From NCBI GenBank assembly GCA_027886175.1, contig JAJNNQ010000028.1:2911001-2975000 (forward strand): a DNA stretch of 64,000 bases. The letters are read 5' to 3'. Position 1 is the stretch's first letter, and each line of letters begins with the position of its first letter. The notes beneath the pieces are model-generated. The model was not told the DNA's origin. It saw only the letters and a list, made by a program, of their open reading frames with translations, and searched no databases. This document shows positions 31,380 to 42,800 of this stretch, piece by piece. A program made the position numbers and the translations under genes. This stretch comes from Phylloscopus collybita. Its lineage: Eukaryota > Chordata > Aves > Passeriformes > Phylloscopidae.

Positions 31380-33400
31380 AGTGATTTCTCTATAAGGTTT
31401 TTATTCACTGTTACATTCTTTGGTGGTACACTGCTTTTTGTTTTATTTGTTGGTGTTATTTTTTTATGTGTAATTTGGTTTTTGAGTGATGATAACTTTA
31501 TGGATGTGTTTGTTTGTATTTAAGGTAGAATTAATTTAAGTGGCTTTTTTTTTAGACTTGTGATGTGAGTTATTGGGGTTTTGTTTGTTGTAGGTAGGCA
31601 TTCAGATTGGGTGGGGCCAGCTTGGCTGGTGGAGGTTTGGGTGTTTTGTTCCATGCAGTTATTAGTTTTTAGTTTTTGAAAGCTTTTTCCCTGTAGTGGT
31701 TTTAAGGTGGCTGTTGCTAACTTACTGTGTAGTTTTATTTTGTTTGTAGATACTGTAAGATAAGGGATTTGGTCTATTTATTTAACACTGTATTTCTTAG
31801 TTCAGGTGTTGATTAGGTTGCTTTTGGACTGAGTTTTGTGGCTGAATTTTTTTGGTGGGGTGTTATATTTTTAAAGGATATGTTTTCTAAGGCTTACAAT
31901 GCTGTGATGGACTCTAATGTGAGGTATTGAGTAGTCTTTGAATGATTTAGTGGTGGTTTTTATTATGGTGAATAGGTAGAGTTAGTTTTGGTGGGTCTGA
32001 GGTGCTGTGATGTAGTTAATCTGTTACAGTTTTTTAATATTTATAATTGGACTATTGTTATTGTACTTTGAGGTTAATTTATTTGGCTTGTTTGTTTGCA
32101 ATGTGTGTTTTCTAGCTATGGCTAGAAACTGTATTATATATTTTATATATTGTATATTTTATTTTTATTATTATATATTATATATTTGGGAGATATTGTT
32201 TATGGTTAAATTGATCTTTGGGTTTTGTGCATGCTTAGAGGTGATAGTTTTGTTTTGATGGTTTGAGGCATTATGGGTTCATTGAGTCAGGAATAATTTT
32301 TTTGGTGTTGTTAATTTAAGTTTATTTGGGATATTTCTGTTATGGTAGTTTAATTTGTTTGTTGTTTTGCAGTTTTTTATTGGTTTTATTTCTGGGAACT
32401 TGGCTATTGATAGGATTGGTTTTTTAGGTAGTTTTTGGAGTAGTGATGTTCTGTTTTTAGTAGTTTAGATTTTTTCATGTTGTTAGGGGTTTTTTGTTAA
32501 TTTTATAGAGTACTGATGATTATTTATGAGTTAGTGTAGGGGTTTTTTTAGTCAGTTTTAGGGTCAGGTGTACAGTTTTGAGTTTAATAAGTAGGTTTGA
32601 TTGATCTCTTTTGCTAGTTCTTGTGACATGTTGTGTGTGTGGGATTCCATATGGTTGTTTTTAGTTCTTGTTTCATTTTTATGATGTGAAAAGAATGTGG
32701 TGTGGTTTGTTTGCTGGCAGTTGGTTGTATGGTGGAGTTTTTTAGTTTGTGGACTTTTTGTTAGTGAGATTAAAGTTTTTTATTTTTGAGTTAATTTATA
32801 ATTATGTTAACGATTTCAGGGAGGTTTAGCTTTTTGATATGGGTGTGCTGTGTGAAGAAGGTAATTTATTTGTTTTATGTGATATTGGTGGTGCGGTGGA
32901 TAGAGGGAGTTTTCCCAGTAGTAATTTTAAATGTTTGAGGTTTTTTGGCATTTGAAATACTTGTTTAGGAGGAAGTTTGTTTGGAATGTATGGGGTTTGG
33001 GGTTAGTTATAATGGTATATTTTATTTTTAGTTTTAATTAGATTTTTTAAAGTTTTATTATAGGTAAAAATTGTGATTTCTTTGTTATGTCAGTAAGAGA
33101 AATGGGTTTTGATTTTGTGTGTAGCAATGGGATTGGAGTATTCAGAGTACTAGTGTTGAATAAGAATTTAATTGTTGTGGTTTTGCTCTGTTAGATTAAT
33201 GAATTGATGTACTTTGAAACACATGGGGTTTTATTTTTATGTGGTTAGAAACAGGCTTTTTTAAGCTGGGGGTGATTCTGGGCATTCACTTGAGGTTTTT
33301 TTAAGGGGATTGGACATGGGATTATTTTTATTATATTTGGAAAATTGAATATGGGTAATTAGGCTTGGTTTATTTTAGGGCAATTTTTTTTTTTTCCAAA
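31380..33400 (+). repeat. C-depleted, T/G-rich segment, copy 1
   Basis: For about 2 kb the + strand is very poor in C (roughly two or three per 60 bases in lines I counted) while G remains common. A diverged copy is at 52850-54200. No long open frame or known element is seen. Positions that are CpG in the second copy are often TG or CA here. Confidence 0.75.
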
Positions 33401-34840
33401 ATTGGTAAGTTTGTCTGGTTAGGGTATTTGTGTGGTGTTTGTGGTGCAACTCTAAGCATCCATCATTGTTTGTGAGTGTTAGGTGGTCTAATCATATTAC
33501 ACTGAGACCCACTCACAAACCGGACAACAGATCTGCTAAGATCATGTTTTGATGTTGGTTTTCTTTATTGTAGCTGACAAAAAGATAGCACCCCGGTGAC
33601 AGCAGGAATTATCCAGAGGGCGAGCGGGCCTTCCTTTGCACTCGACGATGTGGATTCTCATCTCCAGATGTCCCAGAGATAAGTGCAGGGCTACAGATCA
33701 CAGAGGAGATCAAAAGCAGTGTGCCGGGTCAGGGGTCACTGGGAGGGATTTTTGAGTCAGCTTTGGAGACGGGGATGTCCAAGATGTGACCCCTTGGGCC
33801 CCATCGAAGGGAAGTCTCAGTTTTGATCACAATGCTGAGGTGTGCACGGCAGAGCAGTCCCGGTGCATGTCGTGTCACTTGTCTGTGGTGCCCTCTGTGT
33901 CTTCTGGGCATCTTGTCTTTCACGGCTTTTACCGTGGCCCTTCCGGGGGCCTCTCAGAAACCCTAAAGTCAGCCTTAGCATCTGCGCTCTCTGCGCTCCT
34001 CGGCCCGGCGCCTTTGACTCGGGAGCTGGGACAGGCATCGCCCCTCCCCTCAGGAGCATCCAGTCCGGTGTCCGTTCAGGTCTTGTTCTGAGCTGTGTCG
34101 ACAGCTGTGCTCCGCATCGATCCATTGTGGCGGATTAGGACTTGTCAGAAGGCAAAGACAGGGAGATGATTCTGACCGTAGCGCTCTCGGGCATCCGTCT
34201 TTGAGCTCCTTGGAATAAGTCATCTTCTTCCTGCAGGGTTCTGCGAGCCTGGCCAGCTCGCCATCGGTCTTACCTCGGTCACCTCATTCTGAGTTCTCTG
34301 GGTCCTCAGGGCCATTCTTGTGGCCGAGAGTTTTCTGTCCCCGTTGTGTTCCCTCGTTTGTGGTCTCCTGTGTCACGGGTGTGGGTGTGTATTTGGCCCG
34401 GAGCTGCTCTGCCTTGCTGCTTAGTCTGGGTGTAGGAGTAATAGGGCAAGTGCTGGGGGCTTGAAATTTGTAATGAGGGGTGGAGTTGGACTGTAGAGAA
34501 TATGCCTAGATGGACACAAGAGGTCTGGGGCTTTTAAGTTCTCCTGCAGCACTTTGACTTTTGTTCCTAACTTTCTTTCAGATGCAGATGCGCCCCATCC
34601 CGGGTGAGAGGGCTTCCCCTGAGGAGGTGGGTCACTGTTTGTCTTTGCAGGGGAAGTGTAAATGGTGGCTCTGTTACAGCACTGCTCTTTGTCTTTATTT
34701 CTAGGAAGTGGAGCTGCGTATCTGCAGTAAAGGTCAGTGGAGGGAGGTGAGCAGAGATCGGAGGGCAGAAGCAGTTGTCACTGCTCAGGTCTCGATTTCT
34801 GGTGCAGCTCCAAGCATCATCTGGGGCTTTTTTATTTTAG

Positions 34841-35464
34841 GTGTTCTGCTTGCCAGTTCTCCTGACCCGGGCTGCCAGAGGCCAGATGGATGCAAGCTTA
34901 AGGTACACTTTTGGCGTACTTCAGTCGGACCGGGGCGGTTGCCGTTTCACGACATCTCAGCGAGCCTTTTTGCTTTGTTTCTTTGCAGGTGCTGCCGCTG
35001 CCCCAGGCGTGCCAAGGAATAGAGGCGAGCGGGTGAGTCGGCCTTTAGGTGGGGTGACTCATAAGAGAGCGGTGGGCAGCAGCTTGCTAAGCGTGTACCT
35101 TTTCATTTTGCAGGTACCTTCTGAGCAGCCTCTGGAGTTGAATGAAGATTCGAGGCGAGCTGGGCCAATGGTGCGGAGGAGCCGTGGGGATTGCTCCTAT
35201 TGCCTGGAGGGCAATAGTCACATTTTTTGTTTTGTGGTCCTAGGTACCGTGAGGAGGTGCAGAGCCCAAATCCGGTTACGGCAGCACCGAGGCGGACGCG
35301 GAGGTGTCTCGACGTCCACAGGGCCGACGCATTCATTTCCATGGAGCTGGCCTTCCTTTGCACCCGACGTGGATTCTCATCCCAGAGATAAGTGCAGGGC
35401 TACAGATCACGGAGGAGATCAAAAGCAGTGTGCCGGGTCAGGGGTCACTGGGAGGGATTTTTGA
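34841..35464 (+). CDS. Uncharacterised 207-codon ORF in the first 1,709-bp unit
   Basis: An open frame of 207 codons with a Cys/Arg-rich composition, present at full length in copies 1 and 2 (here and 36550-37173). The two translations differ at about five residues, which is as many as expected without selection against amino-acid changes. Splice-like sites lie inside the frame, so the genomic ORF may be an accident of a multi-exon non-coding unit. No signal peptide or known domain is recognised. Protein status is doubtful. Confidence 0.15.
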   Translation: MFCLPVLLTRAARGQMDASLRYTFGVLQSDRGGCRFTTSQRAFLLCFFAGAAAAPGVPRNRGERVSRPLGGVTHKRAVGSSLLSVYLFILQVPSEQPLELNEDSRRAGPMVRRSRGDCSYCLEGNSHIFCFVVLGTVRRCRAQIRLRQHRGGRGGVSTSTGPTHSFPWSWPSFAPDVDSHPRDKCRATDHGGDQKQCAGSGVTGRDF

Positions 35465-36549
35465 GTCAGCTTTGGAGACGGGGATGTCCAAGATGTGACC
35501 CCTTGGGCCCCATCAGAGGGGAGTCTCAGTTTTGATCACAATGCTGAGGTGTGCAGGGCAGAGCAGTCCCGGTGCGTGTCGTGTCACTTGTCTGTTCTGC
35601 TCTCTGTGTCTTCTGGGCATCTCGTCTTTCACGGCTTTTACCGTGGCCCTTCCGGGGGCCTCTCAGAAACCCTGGCGTCAGTCTTAGCATCTGCGCTCTC
35701 TGCGCTCCTCGGCCCGGCGCCTTTGACTTGGGAGCTGGGACAGGCATCGCCCCTCTCCTCAGGAGCATCCAGTCCGGTGTCCGTTCAGGTCTTGTTCTGA
35801 GCTGTGTCGACAGCTGTGCTCCGCAGTGATCCATTGTGGCGGATTAGGACTTGTCAGAAGGCAAAGACAGGGAGGTGATTCTGACCGTAGCGCTCTCGGG
35901 CATCCGTCTTTGAGCTCCTTGGAATAAGTCATCTTCTTCCTGCAGGGTTCTGCGAGCCTGGCCAGCTCGCCATCGGTCTTACCTCGGTCACCTCATTCTG
36001 AGTTCTCTGGGTCCTCAGGGCCATTCTTGTGGCCGAGAGTTTTCTGTCCCCGTTGTGTTCCCTCGTTTGTGGTCTCCTGTGTCACGGGTGTGGGTGTGTA
36101 TTTGGCCCGGAGCTGCTCTGCCTTGCTGCTTAGTCTGGGTGTAGGAGTAATAGGGCAAGTGCTGGGGGCTTGAAATTTGTAATGAGGGGTGGAGTTGGAC
36201 TGTAGAGAATATGCCTAGATGGACACAAGATGTCTGCAGCTGTCAAGTTCTCCTGCAGCACTTTGACTTTTGTTCCTAACTTTCTTTCAGATGCAGATGC
36301 GCCCCATCCCGGGTGAGAGGGCTTCCCCTGAGGAGGTGGGTCACTGTTTGTCTTTGCAGGGGAAGTGTAAATGGTGGCTCTGTTACAGCACTGCTCTTTG
36401 TCTTTATTTCTAGGAAGTGGAGCTGCGTATCTGCAGTAAAGGTCAGTGGAGGGAGGTGAGCAGAGATCGGAGGGCAGAAGCAGTTGTCACTGCTCAGGTC
36501 TCGATTTCTGGTGCAGCTCCAAGCATCATCTGGGGCTTTTTTATTTTAG

Positions 36550-37173
36550 GTGTTCTGCTTGCCAGTTCTCCTGACCCGGGCTGCCAGAGGCCAGATGGAT
36601 GCAAGCTTAAGGTACACTTTTGGCGTACTTCAGTCGGACCGGGGCGGTTGCCGTTTCACGACATCTCAGCATGCCTTTTTGCTTTATTTCTTTGCAGGTG
36701 CTGCCGCTGCCCCAGGCGTGCCAAGGAATAGAGGCGAGCGGGTGAGTCGGCCTTTAGGTGGGGTGGCTCATAAGAGAGCGGTGGGCAGCAGCTTGCTAAG
36801 CGTGTACCTTTTCATTTTGCAGGTACCTTCTGAGCAGCCTCTGGAGTTGAATGAAGATTCGAGGCGAGCTGGGCCATTGGTGCGGAGGAGCCGTGGGGAT
36901 TGCTCCTATTGCCTGGAGGGCAATAGTCACATTTTTTGTTTTGTGGTCCTAGGTACCGTGAGGAGGTGCAGAGCCCAAATCCGGTTACGGCAGCACCGAG
37001 GCGGACGCGGAGGTGTCTCGACGTCCACAGGGCCGACGCGTTCATTTCCATGGAGCTGGCCTTCCTTTGCACCCGACGTGGATTCTCATCCCAGAGATAA
37101 GTGCAGGGCTACAGATCACGGAGGAGATCAAAAGCAGTGTGCCGGGTCGGGGGTCACCGGGAGGGATTTTTGA
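36550..37173 (+). CDS. Uncharacterised 207-codon ORF in the second 1,709-bp unit
   Basis: Copy of the ORF at 34841-35464. Length and stop are unchanged, with about five amino-acid differences. Listed because it is the longest conserved frame in the tandem unit; the same doubts apply. Confidence 0.15.
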   Translation: MFCLPVLLTRAARGQMDASLRYTFGVLQSDRGGCRFTTSQHAFLLYFFAGAAAAPGVPRNRGERVSRPLGGVAHKRAVGSSLLSVYLFILQVPSEQPLELNEDSRRAGPLVRRSRGDCSYCLEGNSHIFCFVVLGTVRRCRAQIRLRQHRGGRGGVSTSTGPTRSFPWSWPSFAPDVDSHPRDKCRATDHGGDQKQCAGSGVTGRDF

Positions 37174-38339
37174 GTCAGCTTTGGAGACGGGGATGTCCAA
37201 GATGTGACCCCTTGGGCCCCATCAGAGGGGAGTCTCAGTTTTGATCACAATGCTGAGGTGTGCAGGGCAGAGCAGTCCCGGTGCGTGTCGTGTCACTTGT
37301 CTGTGGTGCTCTCTGTGTCTTCTGGGCATCTTGTCTTTCACGGCTTTTACCGTGGCCCTTCCGGGGGCCTCTCAGAAACCCTGGCATCAGTCTTAGCATC
37401 TGCGCTCTCTGCGCTCCTCGGCCCAGCGCCTTTGACTTGGGAGCTGGGACAGGCATCGCCCCTCTCCTCAGGAGCATCCAGTCCGGTGTCCGTTCAGGTC
37501 TTGTTCTGAGCTGTGTCGACAGCTGTGCTCCGCAATGATCCATTGTGGCGGATTAGGACTTGTCAGAAGGCAAAGACAGGGAGGTGATTCTGACCGTAGC
37601 GCTCTCGGGCATCCGTCTTTGAGCTCCTTGGAATAAGTCATCCCGCTGGCATCTTCTTCCTGCAGGGTTCTGCGAGCCTGGCCAGCTCGCCATCGGTCTT
37701 ACCTCGGTCACCTCATTCCGAGTTCTCTGGGTTCTCAGGGCCATTCTTGCGGCCGAGAGTTTTCTGTCCCCGTTGTGTTCCCTCGTTTGTGGTCTCCTGT
37801 GTCACGGGTGTTGGTGTGTGTTTGGTCCGGAGCTGCTCTGCCTTGCTGCTTAGTCTGGGTGTGGAAGTAATAGGGTAAATGCCTAGGGCTTGGAATTTGT
37901 AATGTGGGGTGGAGTTGGACTGTAGGGAATATGCCTAGATATGACACAAGAGGTCTGGAGCTTTTAAGTTCTCCTGCAGCACTTTGACTTTTGTTGCTCA
38001 CTTTCTTTCAGATGCAAATGGATAGAATGTGCGGCAGAGCGCCCCATCCCGGGTGAGAGGGCTTCCCCTGAGGAGGTGGGTCACTGTTTGTCTTTGCAGG
38101 GGAAGTGTAAATGGTGGCTCTGTTACAGCACTGTTCTTTGTTACTATTATTAGGAAGTAAAGCTGGATATCAGCAGTCAAGGTGAAGAAGGCAAGGAGAG
38201 CAGTGACTGGTGCTGGGACAGTGCCCAGCCTGGACAATTGGGTGCGAGAAAGAGGCTCACACAAGTTCTTTTGCGGGAACAGCTGGCTTCAGCCTCCTCC
38301 TGGATTGCACCCAAAGAGTGGCCAAGGCTTAAGGGGCAA

Positions 38340-39830
38340 TCCAGGGGCTGCCTTTGCCCCTGCACCTCCCAGCAAGGCCACAGGACTCATTTCCGGGCCC
38401 TCTCTGGCCTCTAAATGTAGTCACTGCTTGTCATGTTCAGGTTCTCTGAAGTTCTTTCCCAGGGACCAAAACTGGTAAACAAGGTCATACTTTTTAAACT
38501 CTTTTATTTTTCACATTTCTCTCCTAAGGAGGGACTTTGCTTGTTGACCCTTGGTGTGACCAATGGTTCAAAGGATCCCACCTCTTAGGTGGGCACATTG
38601 TAAAAGGGAATAAAAATAGCTTCTGAGAATAAACCAGCCCGTTTTTAGAGCAAGTGCCTTCTGATTCACGAGTCTGTGTCTTTCTTTCATGTCCAACAGT
38701 GACATCTAAACATGGAAAGGTCAAGCCATGTTTCACTAATGAGCAGCGACCTAGTGCAGAACACTCATGAACCTGGTTCTTTCACTACTGAGGGGATACA
38801 AACGCAACATTTGGTTTAAACTTTCATCTCAAGGTCAACTTGAGCTCAGGGCCTGTTGTTCAGGTCTTGGGACTTCACCGGTTCCAGCAAACTCACAGAT
38901 GCCCAAGCATTTACACCTCTGATGCTGAAGTTCATGCACCCATTCTGGCTGAACTGTACTTACAGTTGAACTGCAGTCATTCTGCCCTGCATCACATTCT
39001 GAAATGGACTGGAATGAACTGGGTGAAAGAGCCTGGAAACCATGAAAAACTACTGCGACTGCCATTCCAACACCTCTCCCAGACATCCAGCTCAAGGAAG
39101 TATTCTGACGAAAGCACATCCTGAAGGAGCTGCTTTCCTAAAAGAAGCCCCAACCCTGGGAATGCCAGACCACAGGCAAAAGCACCAAACACTGGACACA
39201 GTACACACAGTTTTGGGTGCAAAACTGTCACACCTCATGACAAAGGCAAGACAAGGAAAACAGCTCCTCCAGGCAAGGAAAGTTAAATATTCTTTGCCCC
39301 AGTGATAAAAGCCCCAAAACAGATCACAAACCCAAAAGCAACTGAACCCCAGCTGTCCTGAGTTTCATTTGATGTTCAGTACCTTCCCAAACTGGGGATA
39401 TGTAAGGCAAGTCTCACACACCTTTTTCAACCCCTCTGTCTCTGCTTCCTTTTCCCTAAAGCACCATTGTTCAATGCCGGGGCTGAGGCTACCTAAATGC
39501 CTTGAAAAGGAAAGCTTAAGCTAGCAGAAATAATTCACATCACTCAAAAGCTGTCTCCACTTCAAAGAAATACTTCTTAAAAACTTGATGGGGACTGCCA
39601 CAGACATTTTATTATTGAAGTTACTTCATAAATCAGTCAAGAAGACAATTTTTAAAAAGCTGTTTCCTCATTCCATGTTCTTTCCAAGTTAAAGGCTAAT
39701 TAAAATCTTCAGTCTCAGCCCCCAGCCATCCACCACAAAAGATTTAAGGGGGAGAAACAAAGGCAGGAATGTCTCTGTGCTTTCCCAAACATGTTACATG
39801 TTCTCCTCTCACGTGTAAAAACACAGATGG
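38340..39830 (+). repeat. C block, copy 1
   Basis: Starts near GGGGCTGCCTTTGCCCCTGC and matches 46655-48130 almost throughout, with a 14-bp indel near 39103. It contains a 94-codon + frame at 38840-39124 (start MSSGPVVQVLGLHRFQQTHR) that is frameshifted at its end in the other copy. I recognise no protein family. Confidence 0.9.
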
Positions 39831-39867
39831 CACTTTCACTCCATGGGTCATTGGCGACTTTCATTGC

Positions 39868-42800
39868 GGTTGCTGTAGTTTTGCACTCAAACCACGAGAT
39901 GGCACAGTCGCCACACTGATCAGCGTCGATTGTTGTGGGGGCTGCTATAGTTCTTCACTCCAGGCACCAGATGGCGCTGTCGCTCCACTGGTCACTGTCA
40001 ACTTTCGTTGCGGTTGCTGTTGTTTTTCCCTCCAAACACGAGATGGCACAGTCACGCCACTGATTAGTGGGGACTGTCATGGTGGCTGCTGTGGTTCTTC
40101 GCTCCACGAAGTAGATGGCGATGTCACTCCACTGGTCACTGTCAACTTTCGTTGCGGTTGCTGTTGTTTTTCCCTCCAAACACGAGATGGCACAGTCACG
40201 CCACTGATTAGTGGGGACTGTCATGGTGGCTGCTGTGGTTCTTCGCTCCACGAAGTAGATGGCGATGTCACTCCACTGGTAATTGGAAACTTCTTTTGAG
40301 GCTGCTGTAGTTTTTCCCTCCAACCACAAAATGGTGGAGTCGCCCCACTGCTCAGCAGCAATTGTCGTGGTGGCTGCTGTAGTTCTTCGCTCCAGGCACC
40401 TGATGGCGCTGTCGCTCCACTGGTCCCTGGAAACTTGCGATGCGGTTGCTGTAGTTTTTCCGTCGAACACGAGATGGCGCAGTCGCCCCACTGGTCAGTG
40501 GCAACTGTCGTGGTGGCTGCTATAGTTCTTCTCTCCAAGCACCAGATGGCGCTGTCGCCCCACTGATCAGTGCCGATTGTCGTGGTGGCTGCTGTAGTTC
40601 TTCGCTCCAGGCACCAGATGGCGATGTCGCTCCACTGGTCTCCGGCAACTTTCGTTGCAGTTGTTTTAGTTTTTCCCTCCAACCACGAGATGGCGCAGTC
40701 ACGCCACTGATTAGTGGGGACTGTCGTGGAGGCTGCTGTAGTTCTTTGCTCCACGAACCAGATGGCGCTGTCGCTCCACTGGTCACTGGCGACTTCTTTT
40801 GAGGCTGCTGTAGTTTCTCCCTCCAACCACGAGATGGTGCGGTCGCCCCACTCATCAGCAGCAACTGTCGTGGTGGCTGCTTTAATTCTTGGCTCCAGGC
40901 ACCAAGTGGCGCTGTCGCTCCACTGGTCACTGGTGACTTGCATTGCGGTTGCTGTAGTTTTTCCCTTTAACTACGAGATGCCGCAGTCGCCCCACTGCTC
41001 AGCAGCGACTGTCGTGGTGGCTGCTGTAGTTCTTCGCTCCAGGCACCAGATGGCGATGTCGTTCTACTGGCCCCTGGCGACTTGCGTTGCGGTTGCTGTA
41101 GTTTTTCCCTCCAACCACGAGATGGCGCAGTCACCCCACTTATCAGCGTCGTCTGTCCTGGTGGTTGCTGTAGTTCTTCGCTCCAGGCACCTAATGGCAC
41201 TGTCGCTCCACTGGTCCCCGGCAACTTTGGTTGCGGTTTCTGTACTTTTTCCCTCCGACCACGAGATGGCGCAGTCGCCCCTCTGACCAGCAGCGACTGT
41301 CGTGGTGGCTGCTGTAGTTCTTCGCTCCACGAACCAGACGGCGTTGTCGCTCCACTGGTCACTTGCGACTTTCATTGAGGTTGCTGTAGTTTTTCCCTCT
41401 AACCACGAGATTGCGCAGTCACCCCACTGGTCCCTGGTGACTTGAGTTGCGGTTCCTGTAGTTTTTCCCTCCAACCACGAGATGGCGCAGTCGCTCCACT
41501 GATCAGCGGTGACTGTCCTGGTTGCTGCTGTAGGTCTTCGCTCCAGGCACCAGATGGCGCTGTCGCTCCACTGGTCACTGGCGACTTGCGTTGCGGTTGC
41601 TGTAGTTTTTCCATCCAACCACGAGATGGCGCAGTCACCCCACTGATCAGCGTCGTCTGTCCTGGTGGCCGCTGTAGTTCTTCACTCCGGGCACCAGATG
41701 GTGCTGTCGCTCCACTGGTCCCCGGCAACTTTGGTTGCGGTTGCTGTAGTTTTTCCCTCCGACCACGAGATGGCGCAGTCGCCCCTCTGACCAGCAGCGA
41801 CTGTTGTGGTGGCTGCTGTAGTTCTTCGCTCCACAAACCAGATGGCGTTGTCGCTCCACTGGTCACTTGCGACTTTCGTTGAGGTTGCTGTAGTTTTTCC
41901 CTCTAACCACGAGATGGCGCAGTCACCCCACTGGTCCCTGGTGACTTGGGTTGCGGTTGCTGTAGTTTTTCCCTCCAACCACGAGATGGTGCAGTCACTC
42001 CACTGATGAGTGGCGACTGTCCTGGTGGCTGCTGTAGGTCTTCGCTCCAGGCACCAGATGGCGATGTCGCTCCACTGGTCACAGGCGACTTGCATTGCGG
42101 TTGCTGTAGGTGTTCCCTCTAACCACGAGATGGCACAGTCGCCCCAGTGATCAGCGGCGACTGTCATGGTGGCCGCTGTAGTTCTTTGCTCCAGGCACCA
42201 GATGGCGATGTTGCTCTACTGGTCCCTGGCGACTTGCGTTGCGGTTTCTGTAGGTGTTCCCTCTAACCACGAGATGGCGCAGTTGCCCCACTGATGAGCG
42301 GCGACTGTCCTGGTGGCTGCTGTAGTTCTTCGCTCCAGGCACCGGATGGCACTGTTGCTCCAGTGGTCGCCGGCAACTATCGTTGGGGTTGCTGTAGTTT
42401 TTCCCTCAGAACAGGAGATGGCGCAGTCGCCTTACTGATCAGCAGTGATTGTCGTGGTGGCTGCTCTAGTTCTTCGCTCCAGGCACCAGATGGCGATGTC
42501 GCTCCACTGGTCCCCGGCAACTTTCGTAGCGGTTGCTGTAGATTTTCCCTCCAACCACGAGATGGCGCAGTCACGCCACTGATTAGTGGGGACTGTCGTG
42601 GAGGCTGCTGTAGTTCTTTGCTCCACAAACCAGATGGCGCTGTCGCTCCACTGGTCACTGGCGACTTCTTTTGAGGCTGCTGTAGTTTTTCCCTCCAACC
42701 ACGAGATGGTGCAGTCGCCCCACTCATCAGCAGCAACTGTTGTGGTGGCTGCTTTAATTCTTGGCTCCAGGCACCAGGTGGCGATGTTGCTCCACTGGTC

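Larger units (their letters stand above)
33620..38185 (+). repeat. 2.7 tandem copies of a 1,709-bp unit
   Basis: The anchor GTGACCCCTTGGGCCCCATC recurs at 33786, 35495 and 37204, exactly 1,709 bp apart. Copies 1 and 2 differ at few positions; copy 3 stops at about 38185 and carries small insertions near 37643 and 38017. Each unit contains several splice-like pairs, for example CTTTCTTTCAG before ATGCAGATG and TTTATTTCTAG before GAAGTGGAG, so it may derive from a multi-exon transcript. A fragment of the unit (about 80 bp) is found again at 46574-46652. Confidence 0.92.

Noticed and set aside
38840..39124. 94-codon ORF in C block copy 1 as a gene
   Set aside because: The other copy shows a frameshifting 14-bp difference, and an antisense frame of the same length is open. 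No family recognised, so kept only as a note in the repeat entry.
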